Source of the DNA: Phycisphaerales bacterium
GTDB lineage: Bacteria > Planctomycetota > Phycisphaerae > UBA1845 > Fen-1342
Direction: 5' to 3'
DNA length: 37,663 bases
Assembly (NCBI GenBank): GCA_003162245.1
Contig: PMMM01000211.1
Coordinates: 1 to 37,663, forward strand
Part shown: in pieces, positions 6,725 to 15,911 of the stretch
How the letters are laid out: each line of letters starts with the position of its first letter
Position numbering within the stretch: the first letter of the stretch is position 1
Notes under the pieces: model-generated
Database searches by the model: none
Told to the model about the DNA's origin: nothing
The model's input: only the letters and a program-made list of their open reading frames with translations
Made by a program: the position numbers and the translations under genes

Positions 6725-8761
6725 TCAGTCCGGCGCAACCGCGTAGATGTCCAGATCGGTTGCATCGAACTCGTCCGGCAGCGCGATGCGTCGCAATCCG
6801 GCGGCACCAAGGCGCTGCACCCAGTCCCGGGTTACAAACGCGGGGAACCCGTACGAGCGTTGCAGCCGCTCGATTTCGCTCCATGAGAATACCACATGGG
6901 TCACGCTTTGGGTACGCAGCCAGGCGACAGCCTGCGCCGGCGCGGCTTGGGCGGCGTAGGTCAGCCACGGATCGCGGTCGAACACCACCGTGTAGTGCAC
7001 GCGCGGCGTCAAATAAAACGCGCGGGCCTCGCCAACCACCCACGCGTTCGCGTCGGCCGGCAGCGCCCGGTTCAGCGGCTGCACCTGCGCGAGCAGATCG
7101 GTCCGGCCGACCAGCGCCCGCAACGGGACCCCGTGGCGCCCCCACCAGCGATCCTCCTCCCGCCGCAGACCATCCAAAGTGGCGCTATTCGCCACGCCGC
7201 CCGCGAAGGCTGCCACCAGCATGAACGCGGCGAGGCGGCACGCTGCCGTACGGGCCGCGGGTCCGCGCTGCACGAGGTCCCGCCACGTCACCGGGCTGGG
7301 TACGGCGCTGCCGGCGAGCAGCGCGAGCGGAATAACGCTTGGAACGGCGAACCGCCCCGGCATGTGAGTGAGCGTCGCCCAGGCCGCGATGATTACCGCC
7401 AGCCAGACGGTCCAGAACACGGCCACCCGATCGCGTGCTCTCACGAGGCCGCATAACGCAAGCAGGAACAACGCGGGCCCGAACATCCGCGCCGCGAATA
7501 GCTCGTGCCAGACAGCGAGGCTCCGGCCGGCGACCGAATCTGAGCCGGCGGGCACGCGGTGACCGCGGGCCCATTGCTGATCCTGCTCGGCACTCCACGC
7601 CGCACCACCCAGCCAACGATATCCGAAGGGATAGACGGGGTTTCCGGTGAACGCGGCGTTGCGCACCAGCCAAGGGCTGAACGCGACGAGCACGCCGCCC
7701 GCGTACACCGCAAGACGTCGGACGCGGATCGGCAGCGCCGCACGCATTGTGCAGAGCCATGCTAGGCCGAGTCCGGCCGCAACAAACGCGAGCGCCGTGT
7801 ACTTGGTCCCGCCCGCCAGGCCGGCGCACAAGCCCGCCGCCAGCGCCGTTCGCCAGTTGCACGGCCATTCCCCCTTCACTTGGTCCAGCACCAGGCCCGC
7901 CGCAACCGCCGCGAACAAGAGCATGGCAAGTTCGACGTACGCCAGGCAGCCGAGATATGCCAGCCAGGGCGTGGACCCGGCCAGGACCGCGACGACGACC
8001 CGTGCGGGGCCGCGCGGCGTCCACGCCGCCATCGCCAGGACGGCCATGACTCCGCACAGCGCATGGAGCAATTGCGCCGGGATCGCACCGGCCAGGGACC
8101 CGCCGGCCAGGTGCATGAGCAGCAGATAAAGCACCTCCATCTGCTGCGGGAAGGAGGCGTAGACGTTGTACGGCAGGAATTGAATCCGCCCGGCGTCGTA
8201 GTACTCGCGCGGCGCTTCAAGATGGTACTCGAGCGCGTCGTACGCCCGGTTCTCGCCGGCCCACAGCACGCCGGGGGGCAGCGTCGCCCCGAAGCACGCG
8301 ATTGCCAACGGCACGACCAGCGCTAGCAGCAGAACCGCCACGATCAAGAGCGGTGCGATGGATGCCGCCAGCGCGCGGTCGTGCTGCTCCCCAGCCAGTG
8401 GCTGCCCGTGAAGTCTGGCCACCCGCCACACGCCCAGCGCCCAGCCGACCGCCAGCAGGACCCACGCGACCGGGCCGTTCAGCGCCCCCATGACCCCCAA
8501 CCCCAGACTTAGCGTACTCAGGACGCCGAGACCCAGCGCAGCCGCAGCACAAACTTGCTGGAGCGCGGGCCGCCGCCCCAGGCCGAGCCACACCGCAGGC
8601 CAGGTCCCCCAGCCCACCGCCGCGGCAAGTACGCCGGCTGCGAGCGCCCCGTCCACGGCCAGGGCCAGCCACGTCGCCGTCCCGCCGAGCACGGTCAGCG
8701 CGATCGCGACCGCCATGGCCAGGGCAAACAACGGTATGGCTCGGCGGTACGTGGGCGACAT
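6725..8761 (-). CDS. Multi-pass membrane protein, putative GT-C fold glycosyltransferase
   Basis: 678 residues with about a dozen hydrophobic segments. The first large loop contains ENRAYDALEYHLEAPREYY, whose acidic residues resemble the Asp/Glu-bearing first loop of GT-C (polyprenyl-phosphate-sugar dependent) glycosyltransferases. A soluble C-terminal domain begins at about residue 540. The fold call rests on this architecture and not on a named family signature. It lies 45 bases upstream of the flippase-like gene on the same strand. Alternative: an uncharacterised planctomycete membrane protein of another function. Confidence 0.55.
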   Translation of the reverse strand: MSPTYRRAIPLFALAMAVAIALTVLGGTATWLALAVDGALAAGVLAAAVGWGTWPAVWLGLGRRPALQQVCAAAALGLGVLSTLSLGLGVMGALNGPVAWVLLAVGWALGVWRVARLHGQPLAGEQHDRALAASIAPLLIVAVLLLALVVPLAIACFGATLPPGVLWAGENRAYDALEYHLEAPREYYDAGRIQFLPYNVYASFPQQMEVLYLLLMHLAGGSLAGAIPAQLLHALCGVMAVLAMAAWTPRGPARVVVAVLAGSTPWLAYLGCLAYVELAMLLFAAVAAGLVLDQVKGEWPCNWRTALAAGLCAGLAGGTKYTALAFVAAGLGLAWLCTMRAALPIRVRRLAVYAGGVLVAFSPWLVRNAAFTGNPVYPFGYRWLGGAAWSAEQDQQWARGHRVPAGSDSVAGRSLAVWHELFAARMFGPALFLLALCGLVRARDRVAVFWTVWLAVIIAAWATLTHMPGRFAVPSVIPLALLAGSAVPSPVTWRDLVQRGPAARTAACRLAAFMLVAAFAGGVANSATLDGLRREEDRWWGRHGVPLRALVGRTDLLAQVQPLNRALPADANAWVVGEARAFYLTPRVHYTVVFDRDPWLTYAAQAAPAQAVAWLRTQSVTHVVFSWSEIERLQRSYGFPAFVTRDWVQRLGAAGLRRIALPDEFDATDLDIYAVAPD

Positions 8762-8844
8762 GCGGTAAGAGGTTCGGCGGCAGGCGTCCGGGCGTCAAGG
8801 GCGGCCGGCTCACGCCCGCAGGCAGGACAAGGACGTGGCCCCGT

Positions 8845-9420
8845 TCAGGACCCGCTCTGGGCCTTGCGAATCGCACGCAACAGGTGCTCGTGAATCTCAA
8901 CCGGGTGCGCGAGGTGGTCCCACACGACGGCGGGCAGCTCGGGCGCCACGGGCGTCATGTGCACGGAACCGAGGCGCAGCCAGCGCTCGTACCCGAGAAT
9001 GCGCAGATCGGCCGCGCTGATTCTCGTAAGGGGGCACCCGACGACGTTCACGCTCAGAATGCCGCGAAAACGCATCACCCGGCGGTTCGTGAGCACGTAG
9101 AGTTGGCTCGCCCATTGCAGCGCGGCCACGGCCACCCGGGCGACCGCGACGCCAGCCAGAAGCTGAAACGTCACCAGCCCCTGGCGCGTGCCGCCCCCCT
9201 GCAGCGCGACCGCCACCACGACCCCCAGCAAAGCCGCGACGAGGACCCATTTCGCGGAGACGACGGCAATAAACCAAAGCGACGGCTTGATCGAGAGCTG
9301 GATGATCTCGTCGCCATCCAATTCGAGGCGAACGGCGGCCTTCGGCGCCGCGATGGCCGGGCTTTTCACGGCCGCGGGGGCCTCGGCGACGACACTCCGA
9401 ACCGGCTCGGAATCGGTCAC
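8845..9420 (-). CDS. Bacterial PH-domain (YdbS-like) membrane protein
   Basis: 191 residues starting at GTG, which overlaps the hpt stop (GTGA). An Ala/Pro-rich N-terminus is followed by two membrane spans (about 49-73 and 83-103) and a bacterial PH domain of the bPH_2 type: LYVLTNRRVMRFRGIL (108-123), then a PLTRISAADL segment. Proteins of this type sit in the cytoplasmic membrane and their biochemical role is mostly unknown. The overlap with hpt implies coupled translation. Confidence 0.75.
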   Translation of the reverse strand: MTDSEPVRSVVAEAPAAVKSPAIAAPKAAVRLELDGDEIIQLSIKPSLWFIAVVSAKWVLVAALLGVVVAVALQGGGTRQGLVTFQLLAGVAVARVAVAALQWASQLYVLTNRRVMRFRGILSVNVVGCPLTRISAADLRILGYERWLRLGSVHMTPVAPELPAVVWDHLAHPVEIHEHLLRAIRKAQSGS

Positions 9421-10013
9421 GGCATCAGCTCCGGATGGAGGACGCCCACGTGCGGATAGTTCCTATAGTGATCATCGTAGTCCAAGCCGTAGCCGACGAC
9501 AAACAAATCTTCGATTTCGAACCCCACGAGCTCCACGGGCACGTCCGGCGGCGCCTTGCTGGCCTTGCGGAGGAGCACGGCGGTGCGAACGGTGCGGGCG
9601 CCCCGCTCGCGGACCAGCGCCTGAACCCGGCGCAGCGTCCGTCCGCTGTCGAGAATGTCGTCGACGATTAGGACGTTGCGGCCCTCGATCTGACCGGTCA
9701 GATCGATGACCGTGCGCGGGGCCTGCGGGGTTGTGGTGTTGCCCGGGTAGGTGGAAACCTGGACGAGGGCAATCTTCATCTTGAGCGGCAACTCGCGAAT
9801 CAGATCCGCCAGGAAGATGATGGAGCCGGACAGGATCGGCACGAGCGTCAGGCCGGCCTCATCGCCGCTATAGAGGTCGGCAATTTGGACGGCTAGCGCC
9901 CGCACGCGGGCCCGGATTTCGTCTCGATGAATCAGGATGCGGGCGATGTCAGGTGTGATCGCGTCGGATCGCGAGCCGTACACGGGGATGGACCTCCAGT
10001 CGCGCCGGGTCAC
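9417..10013 (-). CDS. hpt: Hypoxanthine phosphoribosyltransferase
   Basis: 198 residues. It transfers phosphoribose from PRPP to hypoxanthine or guanine in purine salvage. The PRPP-binding motif VLIVDDILDSGRT lies at 114-126; the SGS-I-F and YPGNTTTPQ segments match the flexible active-site loop region. The C-terminal VVGYGLDYDDHYRN block is the base-recognition region of this family. GTG start, overlapping the HD-domain gene stop by GTGA; the next gene overlaps in the same way. The N-terminus is about 15 residues longer than usual; an internal start is possible. Function is secure. Confidence 0.93.
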   Translation of the reverse strand: MTRRDWRSIPVYGSRSDAITPDIARILIHRDEIRARVRALAVQIADLYSGDEAGLTLVPILSGSIIFLADLIRELPLKMKIALVQVSTYPGNTTTPQAPRTVIDLTGQIEGRNVLIVDDILDSGRTLRRVQALVRERGARTVRTAVLLRKASKAPPDVPVELVGFEIEDLFVVGYGLDYDDHYRNYPHVGVLHPELMP

Positions 10014-10717
10014 GCGGGCTCAGGCTCCACGGGCTGACCGGCGTGCGCGAGCAGTTGCCGCACGTCGCTGCCGTGCAGATCGCGCGTGAGAGCGGTCACA
10101 AACGCGTCCACGGCTTCGAGCCGCCGCCGGGCCAGCGCCCGCGTGGCCTCATACCGGAAGCCTTCGCTCAGCCGCAGCTCCCAGTACTTGTATTCCTTCT
10201 GCCGCTGCCAGCCATCGGCGAGTTGCTGGAGCGGGCGGCCTTCGGCCTGGTACTGGCGAAGCAGACGCAGCATGTACACCGTGCCGACCTCGTCGAGGGC
10301 CTCGGCCTCAGCCAGCAGGCGTGCCTCCAGCAACGTCGTGCTCCGATCGTTGCACTGGCGGACGGCGTCGCATGCCAGCCGCATCGTGGCCCCCGGCAGG
10401 AGTACGCCGACGTGCTCCTGGAGCAGGGCGGCTCCGAACTCACGCTGAATGTCGTTCGTGGGCCGGCCGAGGATTTGCCACCGCTTCCAGCGCCCCTGCT
10501 GAAACTCGACGACCCACCCGGCATCGTGGAACAAGGCGGCCGCCGCCAGGGCGGCCAGGTCCGCGGATGCGGCCCCGAGCGCCGGGAGCATCGCGATCAT
10601 CTGCGTCAGGCGCAGGACGCGCTCGCTGTGCTCCCAGAGCCACGGATCGCTGGTGGCATCGTCGATCTTCAGCATCAACAGTTGTTTGGCCGGGGGCAAC
10701 AGGCGTTCGATCTGCAT
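10010..10717 (-). CDS. HD-domain protein
   Basis: 235 residues from the ATG at 10717. The open frame runs on to 11107, but the extra part is Arg/Pro/Gly-rich and unlike protein. His30 (LWEHSERV), His64-Asp65 (LFHDAGW) and Asp142 (EAEALDEVG) give the H...HD...D metal set of HD-superfamily phosphohydrolases. The C-terminal 80 residues are helical with no known domain. It is the first gene of the six-gene minus-strand run and overlaps hpt (GTGA). A role in nucleotide metabolism is suggested by that coupling only. Confidence 0.7.
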   Translation of the reverse strand: MQIERLLPPAKQLLMLKIDDATSDPWLWEHSERVLRLTQMIAMLPALGAASADLAALAAAALFHDAGWVVEFQQGRWKRWQILGRPTNDIQREFGAALLQEHVGVLLPGATMRLACDAVRQCNDRSTTLLEARLLAEAEALDEVGTVYMLRLLRQYQAEGRPLQQLADGWQRQKEYKYWELRLSEGFRYEATRALARRRLEAVDAFVTALTRDLHGSDVRQLLAHAGQPVEPEPA

Positions 10718-11127
10718 CGCTCGCACCACGCCGACGGCGCCTCGCGTGTGGGCGTCCGGCCGGGTGTGCGTCGAGCCCACCGCCGACCCGCGCGTCTGGT
10801 CGCCGGGCGACAATACCGGGCCAGTGTACAGGTGGGCGGGTCTAGCGGCAAGCGTGGCGCGGACCGTCGGCCGACGGGCAACCTCCGACGCAGATACAGG
10901 GCGCCCGCGCAGGTCTTGCCGCTTCGGCCGCGCACGCGCGTCAATTGCGCTCTCCTTCCCGGGCCGCCGCGGAAAACTCGCCCGCGCTCCAGTCCGATGA
11001 AGGAGGTGGGAGAACGGCGGGCCGGGTCGAGTAGCGGCCGCATCGCACTGCTGGCACGGCTGCCATCCCAAGCACGACGCGACGGCGCGGCGTGTCCGCG
11101 GTTGCAAACTGAGAGAAAAGGCAGGCT
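10718..11127. other. Gene-free region between divergent genes
   Basis: 410 bases between the HD-domain gene (-) and the HDOD gene (+). Open frames on both strands are Arg/Pro-rich shadows without ribosome-binding sites. The region must hold promoters for both sides, but I found no convincing -35/-10 pair. GAGAAAAGG just before 11128 is the HDOD ribosome-binding site. Confidence 0.5.
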
Positions 11128-12033
11128 ATGTCCATCACTCTGGCTTCCGCCAACACCGCCACAAGTACCGGAAAGACCCTGCCGCCCGAGCTGCAGAAGA
11201 TCGTCGCCCGGGTGACCGAGATCAGCTCGCTGCCGGAGATCACGACCCGGATCGTCGCGGTGGTGGAGGATCCGCGGGCCACGGCGCGTGACATGCACGA
11301 CATCGTGCGGTCGGACCCGGCACTCGTGGCGAAGATCCTCAAGGTCGTCAACTCGGCCTTTTACGGGTTGCCCGCGCAGATTGCCAGCCTGGAGCGGGCC
11401 ATCGTCATGCTCGGGCTCAGCGCCGTGAAGAACCTCGCGCTCGCCGCCTCGCTGTCGCGCATGTTCCGCGCCGACGCCGTGTGCGACCAGTTCGCCGCCC
11501 GCGACCTGTGGCGACACTGCGTCGCGGCGGGCGTAGCGGCGCGGCTGCTGGCCAACGCGGTTCACTTGCCCCAGGTCGACGAGGCCTTTGTCGCCGGATT
11601 GGTGCACGACGTGGGCCTGATCGTGGCCCAACAACTCTTCCCGGCCAAGCTGCGCGAAGTGGCCACGGCCTGCCTGAGCAATCCGCAGGACTTCTGCGCG
11701 ACGGAGATCGCGGTCATCGGCGCCGACCACCAGGCGTTGGGCTGGGCCCTGGCGAGCCGCTGGAAGTTCCCGCCGGGCCTGCGGCACGCGATCGCGTACC
11801 ATCACGAACCCTGGGCATTGCAGCCCGAGCTGCGGCGCATGGCCGCTACCGTCTACGTGGCCGACACGTTGATTTGCCAGGCCAAGCTCGGTTTCTGGCT
11901 GACCGCCAGCCGACAAGCCGTGTCCGACGAGACTCTGGGGCTCGTTGAGCTGTCGCGACCGGCGTTGGACGAGATCGTCGCGGCGCTGCCCGGCCACGTC
12001 GACGAAGCGGAGCAGATCTTCGCCGACGGGTAG
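11128..12033 (+). CDS. HDOD-domain protein
   Basis: 301 residues. Residues about 20-220 form an HDOD domain: SSLPEITTRIVAVVEDP, the DIVRSDPALVAKILKVVNS block, FYGLPAQIASLERAIVMLG, and LVHDVGLIVAQQLFP near 160. HDOD proteins are HD-related regulators found with signalling, motility and stress genes and usually lack phosphodiesterase activity. No second output domain is attached; the last 80 residues complete the helical fold. The stop lies 18 bases from the stop of the convergent MFS gene, leaving no room for a separate terminator. Confidence 0.85.
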   Translation: MSITLASANTATSTGKTLPPELQKIVARVTEISSLPEITTRIVAVVEDPRATARDMHDIVRSDPALVAKILKVVNSAFYGLPAQIASLERAIVMLGLSAVKNLALAASLSRMFRADAVCDQFAARDLWRHCVAAGVAARLLANAVHLPQVDEAFVAGLVHDVGLIVAQQLFPAKLREVATACLSNPQDFCATEIAVIGADHQALGWALASRWKFPPGLRHAIAYHHEPWALQPELRRMAATVYVADTLICQAKLGFWLTASRQAVSDETLGLVELSRPALDEIVAALPGHVDEAEQIFADG

Positions 12034-12051
12034 ACGCTGCGGCCGCAGACG

Positions 12052-13263
12052 TCACGCGCGCGGCCGGCCAACGTCCTTGCCGCGCCATGCAAACCAGATG
12101 GTCCCGGCCAATCCGCACGCACAGGCGACCAGCAGGTTGACCGCGGGCCCTTTCATCCACAAGAACGCCCCGCCGAACGCCGCCACGGAGACGATGACGT
12201 CCCGGATCAGGTAGTACACGCCGAACGTCATGGCTTTGCGGTTCTCGGGGGCCAGGTCCAGGATGAGGGCCTTGCGCGTGGGCTCGCCGAACTCCTTCAG
12301 GCCGCGGAGAACAAAGGCGCCGACGAGCGGCCAGAACGAGTGGCAGCGCCAAAGGGCCAGCGGAAACAGCGTGAAGAAGATAAACGTGAGCACGACGAAC
12401 GGCTTCTTGCCGGCGCGGTCGGCGAGATGGGCGACGGGGATGTAGCAGAGCACGGCGGTACCCATCTCGATGGCCGAGAGGTAGCCGAATTGCAACTCGG
12501 TGACCGGCCGGGCGATCGCACGCGTGCACCACACAACGACGAACGCATCCGGGATCTGCTCGCAAAAGCGAATCAACACGTCGGAGATCAGTAGATTGCG
12601 CAGCCCCGGCGACATCTCGCGCAGAACCGTCAGCGCGCTGCTCCGGGGCGGGGCGGCCGTGCCGGCGGCGCGATCGTCGGCAATCAACGCCTGCTGCATG
12701 ACGATCGCGACCAGTGCCATGAGCAGCGCGACGCCGAAGCTCAACCGAATCCCCGTTTGCAGGCCGAAGTAGGTGATGAACACGCCGCCGGCGACCGGGC
12801 CCAGCGCCATGGGCACGCGCCGCACGAGCGAGACCAGCGAGACGCCCATCGTGCGCTTCGTCGCGGGCAGCACCTGGGCGAGCAACTCCATCGTGGCGGG
12901 CAGGGAAATCGCCGACCACGACAGGAACAGGATCGCCCCGCCGATCACCGCCGGCCAGCGCGGCACGAGGACGACCAGCAGGTATCCGGCGATCGAGACC
13001 AAGTTGAATACGAGGAGCGACCGCTTGGTGCCGAGCCGATCCGACAGGTACCCACCCGGCAAGGAGTAGCAAGCGGTCGCGAGATTCTTGAATCCCGCCA
13101 GCAGCCCGATCGCCAGCACGCCGCCGCCGAGATCCAGCAGGTAATCCGGCAGAAAGCGGTCGGCCATGCGCTCGCCCAGGCCGACGAGCACGATCATGCC
13201 GAGCAGGCCAACGACGCTGCGGCGGAGACCGAGGAAGGCCGTGATGCGTTGTCCAGGTGTCAT
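12052..13263 (-). CDS. MFS transporter
   Basis: 403 residues, about 11-12 hydrophobic segments. The loop after the second span reads GGYLSDRLGTKRS, the major-facilitator motif A (G-x3-D-R-x-G-x-R/K). A second related loop, AHLADRAGKKP, occurs between spans 8 and 9, as expected from the internal duplication. Direction and substrate cannot be inferred. No sugar- or drug-specific signature was seen. ATG start with no clear ribosome-binding site. A partial dispersed repeat lies just upstream. Confidence 0.85.
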   Translation of the reverse strand: MTPGQRITAFLGLRRSVVGLLGMIVLVGLGERMADRFLPDYLLDLGGGVLAIGLLAGFKNLATACYSLPGGYLSDRLGTKRSLLVFNLVSIAGYLLVVLVPRWPAVIGGAILFLSWSAISLPATMELLAQVLPATKRTMGVSLVSLVRRVPMALGPVAGGVFITYFGLQTGIRLSFGVALLMALVAIVMQQALIADDRAAGTAAPPRSSALTVLREMSPGLRNLLISDVLIRFCEQIPDAFVVVWCTRAIARPVTELQFGYLSAIEMGTAVLCYIPVAHLADRAGKKPFVVLTFIFFTLFPLALWRCHSFWPLVGAFVLRGLKEFGEPTRKALILDLAPENRKAMTFGVYYLIRDVIVSVAAFGGAFLWMKGPAVNLLVACACGLAGTIWFAWRGKDVGRPRA

Positions 13264-13288
13264 CGCGCGCTGGCCAGCCGGGGTCGCT

Positions 13289-13322
13289 CACCGCTGAGGC
13301 GCAGAGAGCGCCGAGAACACGG
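13289..13322 (+). repeat. Dispersed repeat copy (GCAGAGAGCGC family)
   Basis: CCGCTGAGGCGCAGAGAGCG followed by CCGAGAACACGGA resembles the arms at 17604-17641, 17734-17771 and 27351-27418. It is a single arm here; no inverted partner was found nearby. It sits about 25 bases upstream of the MFS start codon. Confidence 0.6.
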
Positions 13323-13442
13323 AGGAGGGCTGGAATTCTTCGCGAAGAAGGCAGTTCCGGTTGGACGATGCGGAGGTTGAAGCATCATCCCCGTTGACCG
13401 CAGTCGCGGTGACCGGGGTCACTGGAGCCCTCTCACAAACGA

Positions 13443-13485
13443 GCGACGCGACACATCCTCGCCGATCGAGGACGCGTCGCGCCGC
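13443..13485. repeat. Long imperfect hairpin
   Basis: Arms 13443-13461 and 13467-13485 pair at 16 of 19 positions around a 5-base loop. It begins about 50 bases past the OmpA-like gene stop (minus strand), between it and the MFS gene. No T-tract follows on either strand. It may stabilise the 3' end of the lipoprotein mRNA or be a repeat element. Confidence 0.5.
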
Positions 13486-13535
13486 AATGTTCAACGTCAG
13501 GCATGCTCAAATACAATCAACGCGAGGCAGCGCCG

Positions 13536-14276
13536 TCATTCCTTCGGCACCGGAACGAGCGCCGCGCTCCCAGTCTCCGGCCCGGTCTTCGGCATCTCGG
13601 CCGGTCCCAAAGGCGTGCCAACCGCCGGTCGGGGCGGAACCACGATGATCTCGACGCGGCGATTCTCCTGCTTCCCGGCCTTGGTGTTATTTCCCGCCCG
13701 CGGGAAGAATTCACCCTGGCCGCCGGCGATCATGCGTTCCGGCGTGATCCCCAGCTTCATCAGTTCGCGATACACGGTCATCGCGCGATTGGCACTCAGG
13801 TCCAGGTTGTCCTTCCACTTGTCCTTCGTGTACTTGATCGGGTCGGTGTCGGTATGGCCGAGAACCCACACGGATTTCTCCGGGAAGTTCGCCTGGATCT
13901 CCGACACCACCTGCGCGAGCTTCGCGCGCCCCTCTGCTCGCAATGTGGCCTGGCCGGAGGCGAACAGGAAGTCCGTGCCCAGGCTCGTCCACGCGTACGG
14001 ACCGGAACCCACCCAACCCGTGGGGCCCTTCTCCATCGGCTGCTGGTTCAACGCATCCAACTGTTGCCGCAACGCCCTTGCCTCCGCCCTGGCCGCGTCG
14101 CGGTCCGCGAGCGCCTTGGCCAGCCGCTCCCGCAGGTTGGCGTTTTCCGCGTCCAGGTCCTGGACTTTCTTTTGCAGGGTCTCGATCTGAATCTGATCCG
14201 GACTCGTGCAACCCGTGGCAAACAGGGCAATCAGCACACCACAAACTCCCACCGTCATCCGCCGCGCCATCCTCAT
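13536..14276 (-). CDS. OmpA-like peptidoglycan-binding lipoprotein
   Basis: 246 residues. The start at 14276 is set by AAGGAGA 7 bases upstream; the longer open frame lacks such a site. Residues 1-23 are a lipoprotein signal ending in FATGC (lipidated Cys23). A coiled coil follows (about 30-75, LRERLAKALADRDAARAEA). The OmpA C-terminal domain spans about 100-215 with FLFASGQATL, VLGHTDTD, LSANRAMTVYRELMKLGI and NRRVEII. These include the Asp and Arg that hold diaminopimelate in the family. The tail is Pro/Gly-rich. It should tether the outer membrane to peptidoglycan. It is longer than Pal and has the stalk of the MotB/OmpA-like type, but no N-terminal stator span. Confidence 0.88.
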   Translation of the reverse strand: MRMARRMTVGVCGVLIALFATGCTSPDQIQIETLQKKVQDLDAENANLRERLAKALADRDAARAEARALRQQLDALNQQPMEKGPTGWVGSGPYAWTSLGTDFLFASGQATLRAEGRAKLAQVVSEIQANFPEKSVWVLGHTDTDPIKYTKDKWKDNLDLSANRAMTVYRELMKLGITPERMIAGGQGEFFPRAGNNTKAGKQENRRVEIIVVPPRPAVGTPLGPAEMPKTGPETGSAALVPVPKE

Positions 14277-14371
14277 CGGTGCTCTCCTTTTCAGTCTATG
14301 GCCCAGGCCACCTTGCCTCTTGGCTGCATCGCAGGCCGCGGGCGCGTACCCACACCCGCCCACAACGTCGC

Positions 14372-14400
14372 AGAATAGGTCGCTCGCGGCCCGAACGCAA
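14372..14400 (-). promoter_or_regulatory. Possible promoter of the OmpA-like gene
   Basis: On the minus strand TTGCGT (14400-14395) and TATTCT (14377-14372) are 17 bases apart; matches to consensus are 3/6 and 4/6. Transcription would start near 14365, about 90 bases before the start codon. Confidence 0.3.
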
Positions 14401-14534
14401 GCCGCCGCCCCCGGCAGTTGACGGAATCCGGTGCCGCGACTAGTCTGCCGCGGTGCGTGTGTGGCCGGCTGCGGTGCCTCGCCGGCGGGGCGAACCCGGC
14501 CGGCCGGCCAGCCGAATTATACGGGAATGCGCCC

Positions 14535-15833
14535 ATGACGCCCAGCCGTATCTGTGCCTGGACGCTGATTGCGTGGCTGTGCCCGCTGGTGCCGGCGGCC
14601 GACGACTTTCTCCCGCCGCAGCCCTTGTACGAAGCCGGGCTGGCCAAATTCTGGCAGCTTCGAATCCCACTGGAGAAGGACCAGCGCGTGCTGGATGCGT
14701 ACCTGGTCGACGACCAGTTGTACCTCGGCACGCAGGACGGGTACGCCTACGCGATCGACGCCTACACCGGCGTACTGCGCTGGGTCCAGCCCATCGCACG
14801 CTCCGGCTACCGCGTGCGGCGGCCGTGCCACGCCGAAGATCGGACTGTCTTCGTGACCCCTCACGACATTCAGGTTTACGATCGGCGAACCGGTGACGGG
14901 ATCTCGCGCCGCGAGCTGCGGTTCCCCTCGGCTACCGGGCCGGTCTGCGACGGGGATCGTCTGTTCATCGGCGGGCTGGACGGCCGGCTGCACGTCTTCG
15001 ACATCGACGCGGAGCGGGCACTCTGGCAGGTCGTCGTGGACGGCCCCATCGCATCGACGCCGACCGTGCTCGGCGACTTCGTGTACGTCGCCAACGACGG
15101 CCAGTCGGTGTACGCCTGCACGCGTGCCACGAAGACATTTCAGTGGGAGATCGTCACGAGCGGGGCGATCACCGCGGACCTGGTCGCCGACGACAACGGC
15201 GTCTACGTCGCCAGTCAGGACCAGTCGCTGTACCTGGTAAACGCGGAGTTCGGGCAGATCAAGTGGCGCGTGCGCTTCGCGTCCCCGCTGCGCGAGCCAC
15301 CGTTCGTGACGCCGATGACCGCGTACCAGTACGCGCTCGGCGAAGGCGTCGTGGCCCTCGAAACCGGTCCCGGGTTCGACGTCGAAAACAAACGCGTGCG
15401 CTGGAAGCTGCCGCAAGGTCGGCAAGTGCTGGCCACCGGCCAGGACGTCGTCTACATGCTCGCCGGCGACGGGACCCTCCTCGAGGTTGCCATCAAGGAC
15501 GGCCAAGTAAGGCACACGGTCGCGGCCAGTGGTTTCGCCCTCGGCGTGCCAGTGCCCGACAACCCGACGATCTTCCTGGCGGCGGCGGACGGACGCCTGT
15601 TCTGCGCTCGGCCGCCCGGCATCCCGTTCCCCCGCCGGCAAGACGTGCTGAACGCCCTGCGGCCGCTGGGCGCCGGCCAGGGCGAGGGTGCGGCAACGCA
15701 GCCGACGTCTCAGCCGACCACGCGGCCGGTGACGAAAACCCCAAACCCGTTGCAGGCGGGCAGCCGGGGTGTGCCACTGGGCGGTAAGTCGGACGTGACG
15801 AAGGGGTTTAAGGGCAAAGAGGGCCCGGAGTGA
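14535..15833 (+). CDS. Secreted PQQ-type beta-propeller protein
   Basis: 432 residues from the ATG at 14535. The upstream extension of the frame lacks a signal and is rejected. Residues 1-21 form a signal peptide ending in VPAAD. Repeats of about 40 residues follow, each with a strand pattern like LYLGTQDGYAYAIDAYTGVL, FIGGLDGRLHVFDIDAERAL, VYVASQDQSLYLVNAEFGQI and FLAAADGRLFCARPP. These are PQQ/BamB-like blades. The C-terminus carries a low-complexity linker (TQPTSQPTTRP) and a basic tail, common in planctomycete secreted proteins. Dehydrogenase residues were not seen, so a scaffold role is as likely as catalysis. Confidence 0.8.
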   Translation: MTPSRICAWTLIAWLCPLVPAADDFLPPQPLYEAGLAKFWQLRIPLEKDQRVLDAYLVDDQLYLGTQDGYAYAIDAYTGVLRWVQPIARSGYRVRRPCHAEDRTVFVTPHDIQVYDRRTGDGISRRELRFPSATGPVCDGDRLFIGGLDGRLHVFDIDAERALWQVVVDGPIASTPTVLGDFVYVANDGQSVYACTRATKTFQWEIVTSGAITADLVADDNGVYVASQDQSLYLVNAEFGQIKWRVRFASPLREPPFVTPMTAYQYALGEGVVALETGPGFDVENKRVRWKLPQGRQVLATGQDVVYMLAGDGTLLEVAIKDGQVRHTVAASGFALGVPVPDNPTIFLAAADGRLFCARPPGIPFPRRQDVLNALRPLGAGQGEGAATQPTSQPTTRPVTKTPNPLQAGSRGVPLGGKSDVTKGFKGKEGPE

Positions 15834-15911
15834 CGTGCGGTGTCGAGGGCGTGAGACACGTCGTTGCGGGCTGCCGAGAACGGCGGCCCGCGTGCGTTTC
15901 CGGGAGCGAGC

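Noticed and set aside
5511-7145. 544-residue minus-strand frame
   Set aside because: Arg/Ala/Gly-rich shadow of the flippase-like and GT-C-like genes in high-GC DNA.
10718-11107. N-terminal extension of the HD-domain protein
   Set aside because: Composition is Arg/Pro/Gly-rich with no domain, and the ATG at 10717 precedes a normal protein start.
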